Positions 21,706 to 31,797 of a DNA stretch of 64,000 bases are shown in pieces. The notes under the pieces are model-generated. The model was not told the origin of the DNA, ran no database searches, and saw only the letters and a list, made by a program, of their open reading frames with translations. The translations under genes were made by a program, and so were the position numbers. Numbering within the stretch: position 1 is the stretch's first letter; each line of letters starts with the position of its first letter. Source of the stretch: Parasponia andersonii. Taxonomy: Eukaryota; Streptophyta; Magnoliopsida; Rosales; Cannabaceae. The stretch is taken from NCBI GenBank assembly GCA_002914805.1, contig JXTB01000552.1, positions 89,955 to 153,954 of the forward strand. The letters run 5' to 3'.

Positions 21706-22510
21706 TGTGGGACCCATTCCTAAAACATACACCACGTAGACGATTAAGTAGCAGAACAGGTCATAAGCGGGGCACACCATCTGAAAAGTGTCCAGAGTGA
21801 CTGATTAAAGGCCACGCGAGTCACACGTGGTACCGCATAGGCCCATAGGCTGTCCGAGGATAGGGCCAAACCCATCCCAGACCCTGAATGGATTCAGCCC
21901 AGTCTGATTCTTACCTCGACAGCTGGGAGTCGGGAGCCTCAAGGGTCTTCTGCCAGAATACCGTGGGAAGCAGTTCACCACTTCAGACCTAGACAGAGCA
22001 TTTAATGTGATCCTGGGTAGGTGCGTGCATTGGGCAAGTCGTCCTGACAGAGCGGCGACTTGTCAAAATCTCACCCCCGACAGGCTGGAGTCATAGGGGA
22101 TGGCAGAAAACAGGCCGCGACAATGCAAGGGAGGTTATGGTAATCACGACCCGTGATTTCTGGAGTAAGTCATGATGGAAAAAGGTACTCGATCCTGAGA
22201 TTGAGAGCCAGAAAATTCCCAGTTCCAGGATTATACATATAAGCCTTGTTTCTTCCCTAAAGTGATATACAAGAGACAATACAGAATACAAAAAAAAAAT
22301 ATTTATAGAGAAAAACTAAATCCTTGTTGTTCAATCTCAGGGATAAATCACTGACTTAAGTATCAGAGAATCTTTGCAAGTGGCCCCCCGCCTCTCTATC
22401 TCAACCCGAAGCTAAAGATATTCCAGGATAGCAAGGATATGTGGACAGTTAGTAGATACCTCATCAGCAGTTCAGAGACACGTGGACGGCTGGTAAGAAT
22501 AATACCAACA
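21706..22510 (+). repeat. 3' LTR
   Basis: 805 bp, TGTGGG...CCAACA. It differs from the 5' LTR by many single changes, mostly C/T and G/A, often at CG sites, and by a 3-bp deletion near 22120 relative to the 5' copy. Confidence 0.95.
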
Positions 22511-22515
22511 ATATC

Positions 22516-23061
22516 AATTGTATACAAAAATACATCAATTTTGTTACTGTTTGATATTGATATAATTTTTTATGAAATTGATTTATTTCTGCATTTTTTT
22601 TTATGAATTTGGCTATTTTTTAAAAGTGTTTCAAAAATGACCAAAACATTTTTGGCTAAGAAGCCCCTTTTACTGTAGTAAGGAATTACAAACAAATTAG
22701 AGCTTACTCTCATTATATTGACTTGTATAATTGCCAATTAATCAAAAAGCAAAACGGGATGACTATTAAAATTACAAATAACTGTCAATCAATGAAAAAG
22801 CAAAACGACATGACTATGAGATAAATGTAACTGAACATTATTGACTCTTCATATTTATAACAAAAAGAAAAAAAAAAAATTCATATTAACATCACAACGC
22901 GATATTAATAGTATTCAATAAAAATAGCAGCATGTGGAGGTGGTAAGGTTGATCTTTGACCTCGTCAAAGATGTCAAAGATGTCAAAGATCTTAAGTTCG
23001 AATCAGTCACACTAAAACGGTCGTTAATTATCTATCTTGAACATCTTACCTCTCAGGCATC
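22516..23061. other. Intergenic with a possible tRNA-like/SINE remnant at about 22927-23015
   Basis: Mostly AT-rich. At 22937-22950 GGTGGTAAGG resembles a pol III A box, and AAGTTCGAATC (about 22994) resembles a B box. Between them TCAAAGATG occurs three times in tandem (about 22965-22990). This is compatible with a tRNA-derived SINE fragment or pseudo-tRNA. No acceptor stem is visible and there is no clear poly(A) end. Confidence 0.3.
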
Positions 23062-23527
23062 TTACACAATTCTTGTTTCAATCTGGTTATTATGGGTTGT
23101 TACGGCCATATTCCAAGAAGTGCTCATTAATGGTTTTTGGTCATGATCAGTATGATGAGTATGGTTCTCAACGACGTCTTCTGGTGCTAAGAACTCTTGC
23201 ACCTCCAATATCTCAACTCTGCGATTAGTCTTGTTCCTTATCTTGATGGCTATGGCTTGTGGGCTGAATCTTCCGTATACACTAACCCTGCTCTGCTTCT
23301 TTTCTATTAAATGAGTCTCCAATTCTATATTCATTTTTATATATTACAGGGACAAAAAAAAAAAAGGACTACTAAGATAAATAATTACGATGAGATTTAA
23401 TATACACACACATACATTAATATACATTATACGCACCGTGTATATCAAGAAGTGCTTTCCTTACTTTTCTGTAACAACCATTGCAGTCAATATTGATCCG
23501 CATCACCATGCAGCAAAACTGCAAATG

Positions 23528-23565
<38 letters not shown>

Positions 23566-23693
23566 ATGGGGAAATATGAAAAAAATAATTGTTATAAGAT
23601 TAAAAAAAAAATAATGGAGATTTTGAGCCAATAATATATATACATATATATATAAATAGATGTTTTGAAAAAACTAATTACCTTCACTGTCAT
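23062..23693 (-). CDS. Heavy-metal-associated (HMA) domain protein, HIPP-like, three exons
   Basis: HMA proteins bind Cu, Zn or Cd through a CxxC loop. Exons (minus): 23682-23693 (only 12 nt, encoding MTVK), 23437-23518 and 23062-23324. Donors are GTAATT and GTGCGT; acceptors are TTTGCAG and ATATAG. Joined, they give 118 residues without a stop: the metal-binding loop CNGC at residues 16-19 in INIDCNGCYRKVRKALLDIH, then ELETHLIEKKQSRVSVYGRF and AIKIRNKTNRRVEILEVQEF, one complete beta-alpha-beta-beta-alpha-beta HMA domain. The tail is His/Asp-rich (HTHHTDHDQ) and ends TRIV, so the CaaX prenylation box of true HIPPs is missing. A (TA)n tract lies in intron 1. The splicing is worked out by hand, but phase, length and homology all agree. 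Confidence 0.88.
23533..23562. repeat. (TA)n microsatellite in intron 1 of the HMA gene
   Basis: About 15 TA units, between exon 2 and exon 1 of the HMA-domain gene, close to the intron's acceptor. Confidence 0.9.
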
Positions 23694-25166
23694 GAATTTG
23701 AGGATTGAAAGAAGAAAGGGATGGTGGTGCAGAAACCAATAAAAATGGCGGAATTGAATGGACAAGGAAAAAAGTTGATGATATTAGAAAAGTAAAGATG
23801 GGATTTGAAAGCGAAAAAATAAAGGGAGGCAAAGTATAGTACATGATTGTTCTATATTGAACTGTTAACATATCGTGGAATCAGATTCTAGCAAAGATCT
23901 ATATGTATGTAAAAAAGGTGTATATATATATATATATATATAGCTAGGTAATAGGGTATATAAATGAAGCATAAAATATATATTATTCTTGACTTCTTTG
24001 CATTGTTTTGTGCAGTTATATATTCATCTCACATGCAGCAAGGAAGAAAACATCCCTCTTATTCTAAAGCTGTATGTCATGAAAGAAAAAGAAAAGCATC
24101 TAGGGCCTTTTTTCGATTGAACCTTTTACTGATGACCTTTTTCAAATAGTAAAAGAGTATATAAATGCATATATATGGCTGCTTTTTTAATATGGGTATC
24201 GTAATATTTACATATTCACGAGTACTCTGATTTAGATTGACTGATTGTAATTAGTGTGATAATGAGTTGGTTCATTGTACTGGAAAAATCTATTGTATTT
24301 AATATATTATACATTATTTGATGTATGAGTAAACTGTTAGTTGGGTTATTTACATTTCTTTCTTTCTTTTTTCTTTTTGAACGGAGCTTGATTAATTATC
24401 TTTACTTATTATAAAAGAAAAAAAGAATAAAAATAATTGTTCGTACTCTAAAAGTCAAATTTCTGACCTAATAATCAATCATTATCCTATTTTATCCCAT
24501 TTACTGAGCTAGTCCAAATAGGCACATTTGTTTCAATCTCATCCCTACTCCTAATATTCTAATCCATGTTCTATTTTGTCATTTCTTACCTCATTGAATT
24601 CAAATGATCCTAAATAAGTAATCCTAAATAAGTAAACAAAAAGGGAAAAAAAAAATCACATCCTCTACTAACGCAAGAAAGAAAACATTATTAGTGACTA
24701 AATTTTTATAAATAATTTATTCATATTAAAGTGATTAAATAAAACAAATCAACAAAAATGTAAGAAATTTGATGATTAAATTACATGAGAAATTAAGTTA
24801 TCTTATAGGTAAATTGAAAATTTGAAAAATTAGGAAATATAACAAAATAAAATCCTACATTATGTCAAAAAAAATGGTAATTTAAATTTCGAAAACCTTT
24901 CATTCATATTAAATTAAGTTAAAGTATGATTAAAAAAATATCAGAAATTAAAAGTAAGGAGAAGAAAAAGAATGGAATTTTTTGAATTAAAACTAAATCG
25001 TATTCTGCAATTATTAAAAATAACCCCCAAAACAATAATCCAAAACTATTGTCTATGGAATTAGAATGGAAATATGTAGAACTAACTCGTTATTATAGGC
25101 CGTTTCCAACTTGGTTAAATGTACTCATTGCTAGTGCAAAAACAAAAATATTCATTAGAAACTCGT

Positions 25167-25214
<48 letters not shown>

Positions 25215-25749
25215 CCTACCAAATTAATCAATTTTTTTATTGTTGAATTAAAAAGGTAATTATTTAACTAGCAAGTAACATTATTGGAACCTGTTTGGTT
25301 CAACTATTTTACACCATTCCATTCTCAAGCCCATTTATAGTTATCAGTATTTCTTTTTTCGAACAAGAGTAAAAAAAAAATGTCACTTTTTTTTCTATTT
25401 TTTTTAAACTTCTATATTTCTAAGCTTTTAACTAAGTTACAAATTTATATATTTCACGCTAAAGGATGCTTCCCCATTTTCTCCTTCACTTTCATGCTAA
25501 AGAGATTAGTAAGTAGTAACATGAGAAAAACATATAGTCCGACGAAAACACCGAAAAGGGAGTGCTTTCTACAAAATGGTCAAATTTTGAGCCACTTTAT
25601 CTTTATGTCATATGTCTCTTTTTTCAAACTTTGTAACAAAAAAGCCAAAGATCTAGTAAACATAGTTGCTACATCTAGTGCAAATCTCAATATACTTAGC
25701 ATATAAATTAGAATTCACAATATGTGTTGACTATAACCAATATAAAAAT
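23694..25749. other. HMA gene upstream region and intergenic DNA
   Basis: The 5' side of the HMA gene has a pyrimidine-rich leader on the minus strand (about 23694-23830) and a TATATATA tract at about 23921-23941 that could serve as the TATA region. Beyond it the DNA is AT-rich, with a (TA)22 tract at 25169-25212. Frames such as 23964-24149 and 25380-25706 resemble no family I know. Confidence 0.4.
25169..25212. repeat. (TA)n microsatellite
   Basis: 22 consecutive TA units. Confidence 0.95.
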
Positions 25750-26280
25750 AGGTTAATGATATTAATAGCCATCAATTATACCCGTAGTATTACTTTGCTC
25801 CTTGAATTTTAACTTACAGGTTAATGGTCTTGAATTTTATAATTATTGCAACAATAATGATACTTTTGTCACAAACTGTTAAATATTTAATAAAAATAAG
25901 TCATTATAGAGCATACAATTTAGTAACTATGATTAATAATGAGATTCTGAATTCTTAACTTACATAGTAGACTACTAATACTTATACAATTATTGCAGCA
26001 ATGACTATTATTTTCAGAAATTGTTAACTTTTTAACAAAAAATGAGTCTTATTCAAAGCACACAGTTTAGTAATTATGATTAAAAAAAAATTAATTTATA
26101 AATAATATCCAATTATACGTTTTGTTTATGACCATTTTCTGTTAAAAACATTAATAGTTTATGACAAATAGGCTATTACTATAACAATTATGCTTAGGGA
26201 TCATTACTGTGTAAGTTTAAAATTTAGGGGATAAAATGGTACAATAAGTATAATTCAAAGACCATTACTATATTTAACCT
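25750..26280. mobile_element. 531-bp MULE-type MITE with perfect 9-bp target duplication
   Basis: The element begins AGGTTAATGATATTAATAGC and, in reverse complement, its other end begins AGGTTAAATATAGTAATGGT. The inverted match extends about 80 bp, through CAATTATACnnnTnGTA and a TnAATTTTAAnCTTACA stretch. TATAAAAAT flanks it exactly on both sides (25741-25749 and 26281-26289). Nine-base duplications are the signature of Mutator-like transposition. The interior has two copies of a CACAnTTTAGTAAnTATGATT-like phrase and no coding capacity. Confidence 0.88.
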
Positions 26281-27189
26281 TATAAAAATTAATTTACTTG
26301 GCCATTTAGCTATAAAGAGGAAAAAGATGAACACTCGCTAAAATGAAGTGGAAAAAAAAACATATCTATAATTACTCTTAAGAAACTCAAAGATGCTCTA
26401 GATTTTTTAATGGTGAAATTCAGGCCTAGCATCCTTTTTTGACCTTATATTTCACCAATATCCGATTTTTCATTTTAATAGTTTCATGTAATTTTTCGGT
26501 ATACATCTCGCATATGAAATATGTGTGGTATATATTTACAGTATGAATATATATATATATATGGTATATATTATGAAATATACCGACTCTTAGGTATAAG
26601 TTTAGACATAAAATTACAAAGTACCTATGTCGGTATACATTTCTCTAAAACTGTATATAAAAATGGGTATAAAATATGATCTATATATCAAAAATAGAAC
26701 GAGCATTTATATAAATATGCTTTAAAAATTCAATATTGGTCTAGTACTTGGGAAATTGAAGTGGAGAGTTCATATTTGAGGCAAATGGACTTTTTTTGTT
26801 CACTTTTTCAAATTGATATTTATAGTACTCCCATACAATAAAAAGTCTAAAATATTGCTGGTATGAATAACTTTCAATTTGTCAACATATCACCTGCTTC
26901 CAAACCTTCTTTTTTTTTTGTTGCTCTAGAAACTCAGCTTTCGGGCCACAGTTAACCATGGAGTTTGGCAGGATGAAAATCAATGGCAAGGTCATAGCTA
27001 TCCATACCTTCATCTTCTCTATCCTCTATACATTCTCATCTTGGTCGTCAATGTACATTTTTACACTAGATGATTCAGATTTGAGCTGATCCATCTTAAC
27101 TTATCTTCTTCAATCTTATTTTGCCATTAATCCTTTTTTGGGTTCGTCTTCTCTATTCTATATATTTCTATTTTTTGCTATATAAAAAT
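26281..27189. other. Intergenic, no gene recognised
   Basis: AT-rich DNA with a short (TA)n tract at about 26548-26562. It contains a few GGTATACAT/GTATATTT words repeated near 26500-26640. No gene or RNA is recognised. The last nine bases, TATAAAAAT (27181-27189), border the MULE. Confidence 0.4.
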
Positions 27190-27245
27190 AGAAATTAGGC
27201 CAAATATGCTCTTTAATACCCTTATTTTGGCCCATATACATAAGT
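27190..27245 (+). repeat. Left terminal inverted repeat of the MULE
   Basis: Pairs with 34865-34912. The shared core is GAAATTAGGCCnnnTATGCn and AATACCCnTATTTTnGG. Confidence 0.85.
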
Positions 27246-27759
27246 GAAAAAATATTTAAAAAATATGTGTGCAAACAAAAATACTCTTACTAATACCTAA
27301 GAGAAAATATGCCTCACTTTCAAATGAGTGTTTTATATTTTCCTCTGAAATTGTTTGCGAAATCCCTTGCTTTCTCTTCAATCTCTGTCGCTACTATCGT
27401 TTGAAGAGTCGTTCTCTCACGTCATCTAAAGAGTAACCGAGGAAGACGAAAACTCTCTCTTGCCTCTCTTTCTTTGAAGAGTCGAGAACCTGTCATGCCA
27501 TAAATCAAAGAAGACAAAAATCCGTTGTGCTGTCTTGCCATAAATTATGAATCTCAGCTACTGTTAAGGATTACGTTGAGAAAAATGAGTCCCCAAAAGA
27601 AAGTACACAAAATATGATTCGAGGGTTTTATTTTTTTGAATTTATGGCTTTGTAGTTAAAGCCAATTTAGAAATTTTTTGTCAATATTTTGATTAAATTA
27701 GATAATTTCTCATTTATGAGATAATGATTTTTTAAATTTCTATATACGTAATTTTCGAC

Positions 27760-28260
27760 TTCATTTTGATTCTGTTTTGATGCATTTTTGACATATTTCG
27801 ATCACATTTCGATGAGCATAGGTAAAACATAATTCTAGAAAAATTGCACAGTGATGTGAACTTCGACGTCTTTTCGATGGTATTTCAATGCTATTTCGAT
27901 TATCAATGCCGAAATTTAGATACATTTTCGATGACATTTTAAAAAAACTAAACTAAACTTTCGTTGTTATTTCGATTGTTTTTCGATGACATTTTAATTT
28001 TCTTTTCTAGTAGTTAGTAGTTACACTTGGTTCGACGGTTTTTGATTAATTTTTTATTCCATTTCGACATGCTTTATTTTTCGATGAGTTTCAATGGTGT
28101 ATTTCAACCCCATGGCTATTTGAGATAGTTTCTATAGGATTTTTCGATGACAATCGAAAGGACATCAAAATCTAAAGGGTCACAATTTCGATTGAATTTC
28201 GACCTATTTCAATGATCTTTGACTACATTTTGATGCACTTGATGTATGTTAAATTTATGA
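27760..28260 (+). repeat. Left subterminal TTTCGATG motif array
   Basis: TTTCGAT, TTTTGAT or TTTCAAT occurs every 10-25 bases. The array is oriented TTTCGATG here and CATCGAAA at the right end, so the two arrays are inverted, as expected for transposase-binding subterminal repeats. Confidence 0.6.
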
Positions 28261-28459
28261 AAATATAGTCTAAATTGTTTTTTTTTCTCTAATACAAAAC
28301 TAAAATTCAAATCTCCTTGTACCTTTTGATGAACACTTTCTTAGAAATGTCACTATAAAAGAAACAACGGTGATGTCAAAGATTAAAGAGGGATTTTAAA
28401 AGAATGATTTGTTAGAAAGGATAAAGAAATGTCTGTTTGAATAGTTTTTTCTTGCTCCT

Positions 28460-30860
28460 CCAATGCAAGCAGCTGGAGTAATTATATACCAACTACTATT
28501 AAGGAAGGTAAAATCCAAAAACCCGACAAAGTTTCAGTTTTCATTAGGAATAGTAACTTGAGATTCGAGCTTGGTGAGTTTACTTTGATAATGGCATTAA
28601 ACTTCGGCAAAGATCCAGACGTTGTGAAGTACAAGTCTATGTCTAGTAGCATGAGGCTCAGGGAGACATATCTGAATAACAATGTTAACGTGAGATCTAG
28701 TGAATTCGAAGCTGTGTTTCTAATTATGAAGAGAAGGAGGACGTATAGAAATTGGGGTTGTGTTACCTAGTAGATGGGATATTGGTGGCACATGAGTCAA
28801 GCACCAAGATTCTGATGGCTATGCTTTCTTTTGTAGAGAATGAAGAGTATTTCTTTAATTATTCATTGGGAAGGCGATCTTATGAGATAACATTTGCTAG
28901 TTTGAATAAGGACATGATGCATTAGTGAGAAAACTACCTTCAGAAGATGAAAAAGAATAAGAAGGTAAAGGAAGCTCAATACACAGTCTATGGGTTTAGC
29001 ATTACTTTATAGTATTGGGCTTATGAGGATATCCCCAAACTTACTGGTGCATTTTCTAAGAACCTTGACATCAAATTCTTAAGGATGCTCTTATAGTCAA
29101 GTAATAAAATGCCATCAGTGAAGGATTATATTGATGTATTCAAGATTAACAAAGTAATTTCAGAAAATGGATTCTATTCTATATAATTAATTTTATAAAT
29201 TCATAAGTTGATTAAATTTTAATTTGAACTATTTTACAGCTTGTCACAAAGGCATTATTGAATCCACAGGAGGCTGAGAAGGAATTTTACGAACATATAT
29301 ATAACGATCCATACTATAGCCTTGGTAGTTTGGACTTGAGGAAGAGGGAATTGATCTTGAAGAGAAGGACGAGAATAAGAAGGAGATTGCCGAAGCAAAG
29401 TGAGCTGCAGAAGAGGTGGAATCTTTCACGCTCCCACAAATGAAGTAAAGGAGAAACTATCAAATGACTTGCACATAAGTTCTATCTTGAGTTAAAGGCT
29501 AACATCGTTGAGTTGAAGGTGAACTAGACTAAACTAAAGGCGAACCAGGTGATTTTTAATGATAAACTTCATAGGCTATTGAAGATAATGGAGGAAATCA
29601 AAGTATATCGGTGGCCAACCAGTTCTTCTGAGGCCACCTAGTCAAATATCCTTCCTCAAGGGTATTAGCCAAGTGAAAATATTATCATACATACTCCCAT
29701 TAAAGAGCACACTCTGAAAGAGCAGCAAACTCTACGAGTGAAAAAGCTACAACTAGCTGAGGTGGCTGGAGTTAAGTTTGGTAGGAAAAAACGGGTCGTC
29801 TAACGGTCTAAGAAACTGATTGACGACACCGATCCATCTCACAAGAAGTTCAAGGTCAACAATCAATGCAAACCAAACCTATTCTAGAAAATTGAAAAAA
29901 AAAAAATAGCTTGATACACTTAGGAGATGGCTTGCAGAACTTATTGATAAGCGGAAACCAATCTAGCTTTCCACTAGTGCTGCTACTACTGGATTCTTCT
30001 TCTACCTACAGACCTGTTAGAAGTGGCTTTTAGATGAGATAATTGGATTTATAATTAAATTTTTCTTTGTTCATCCTTTCTATATTCATTTAAAAGTTAT
30101 TGTATTCCTTCTATTTGTAGCATATTGACACCGTTTTTTGGTTGATACGAGAATGTCTTTGGTTGTTTCCAAAGGCTTATAGAAAGAAAATGCCCTTTGC
30201 AGACACAGTTTACAGTGCATACATGAATGGTTAGTAGGATTCTTTCCAAAAAAGCTCTAATAAAGCAAAATTTAAGTGGGAGGACCAGCTTACTGACTAT
30301 GCCAAAGATGATCCAGATAATTTTCAACGTGATTGGGAAGAGGTTGACGAAGTTTACTATCCATTGAACATTAGTTCAAATCATTGGGTTCTTGTACAGA
30401 TAGATCTTCTTCCGCATATGCTCACGATATATAACTCTGACCAAGTATTGTATGATGATGCACGAATCGAGAAAGTCATGCATCCAATGATGAAGATGTT
30501 GTCATACTTTCTGCTGAATGTTGAAGGAGTTACTGATCGTAATGATCTTGATTTGGCTAGGATGATGAAACCTCATAATTTTGATGTTAGAAGGTTACCT
30601 CCTAGTGTAATGCCACAAACAGCGAAAGGTAATTTAATACAATAAAAGGAAATTAAAAAATATTTCTTCAATTGATTATTTAACACTAACTAGATTTATT
30701 TGGCTTTGCAGTGGAGATTGTGACATTTTTGTTGTAAAATACTTGAAATGTTTGTTAGCCGGCATTCCAATGTTTTGCGTTATTTATGATATTATTCAAT
30801 ATTCAAGAGACAACTTATGTGTAGATTTATTCTACCAGAATATAGAGCCATAGGTGTATA
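28460..30860 (+). pseudogene. MULE-borne Ulp1-like (C48) peptidase gene with DUF1985-like N-terminus, degenerate
   Basis: Ulp1 enzymes process or remove SUMO. The N-terminal part (28558-29160: FELGEFTLIMALNFG, LRETYLNNNVNVRSS, YGFSITL..YWAYEDIPKLTG) resembles DUF1985, which accompanies Ulp1 domains in plant transposons. After a coiled, Lys/Glu-rich middle come the catalytic His region NHWVLVQIDL (30382-30411) and IYNSDQ, where Asp is usual at the Asn position. A splice acceptor (TTTGCAG, ending at 30711) then leads to GDCDIFVVKYLKCLLAGIP with the catalytic Cys (codon 30719-30721). The intron is about 30625-30711. Stops at 28768, 28925, 29010 and elsewhere, with shifts near 30120-30360, abolish the gene. 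Confidence 0.8.
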
Positions 30861-31019
30861 TTATTTATTTTTGTGTAGTTGTTGGTTTTTCTCATTTATG
30901 TAAATAATTTTGTTTAGGATAAAGTTGATGATGTAATATGTATGAATTATGTTTCAATGCATAACTAGGTTAAAATTTGAATTCAAAATGAATGAGATAT
31001 AATTCAAGTTTTTAATCAC

Positions 31020-31490
31020 AGTTGAAATTTGATATAATTCGTCACTTTTTTTGATTATATTCGATGCATTTTCGATTAAATTTTGATTCAAGCAACTTAA
31101 AAAGTCTAGACCTATATAATAATCGAATTCGATGAAATTCGCCACTATTTTCAATTACATTAGATGTTTTTCCAATTGATTTTTGATTCAAGTAACTTAA
31201 AAAGTCTAGACGTATATAATAATCGAATTTGATGCAATTCGTCACTGTTTTCGATTATATTTAATTTAAATAATTTAAAAAGTCTAGACATATACAATAA
31301 TCAAAATTTGATACAATTTGTTGAAATTCGACACATGTTCGACCAATTTTGATCTATTCCAATTAGTTTCGATTAAGAAATTTTGATGATATAATTTTCA
31401 ATTTTGATTAATGCTAATTCGATTATTTTTGACTTGGTTTCGACAGTTTTTAATTCCCATTCGACAATATTTCGACTATTGTAATTTTTT
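31020..31490. repeat. Central tandem array between the converging MULE genes
   Basis: Three units contain ACTTAAAAAGTCTAGAC (or a variant), then TATAnAATAATCnAAnTTGATG. They start near 31098, 31198 and 31277 (spacing about 100 and 79 bp). The rest of the segment is dense in TTCGAT/ATCGAA words. It separates the 3' ends of the two convergent genes, as the intergenic region does in MuDR. Confidence 0.75.
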
Positions 31491-31797
31491 CATAATATTA
31501 TATCATTCTAATATTCTAATAAAGTAAATATTATTCCAAACTTATTCCAAGTAAAATATTAAAAATTATTCATTACAACATTATACTTAAAATCATAACA
31601 TTAAAATGATAAAATTAATAGTATAAACTTCTCAAGATACTTTATTTATTGTTTATGCCTATGTTGATGCTTTATTTGAAGTTATAGGCATCATGTACTT
31701 ACAAGTTACCCGATTATGGCATTTTCCCCCTGCAATGGCTACAATAACATTACATTTTGATCTTCTCCCCCTACAACTTTTTATGGTTTATTTTTAG

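Larger units (their letters stand above)
9859..22510 (+). mobile_element. Complete, decayed Ty3/gypsy LTR retrotransposon, Tat lineage, 12.65 kb
   Basis: Two LTRs of 809 and 805 bp begin TGTGGGACCC and end CCAACA. They are flanked by the same 5 bases, ATATC (9854-9858 and 22511-22515). Between them are a primer-binding site, gag, protease, reverse transcriptase, RNase H, a second RNase H, integrase, two tandem arrays, a long antisense gene and a polypurine tract. The domain order is that of Ty3/gypsy; the duplicated RNase H and the extra antisense gene before the 3' LTR are known Tat-lineage traits. All genes carry stops or shifts, so the copy is non-autonomous. LTR identity by eye is roughly nine in ten bases, mostly transitions, so the insertion is not recent. 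Confidence 0.97.

Noticed and set aside
22927-23015. A functional tRNA gene
   Set aside because: A- and B-box-like words are present, but no acceptor stem or anticodon arm folds; kept only as a possible SINE remnant.
23674-23871. Minus-strand frame upstream of the HMA gene start
   Set aside because: It overlaps the 5' leader and exon 1 in another frame and is pyrimidine-rich low complexity.
24480-25340. Transposon between TAGTCCAAATAGGCAC and CCTGTTTGGTTC
   Set aside because: The words resemble common MITE ends but are not inverted repeats of each other over a useful length.
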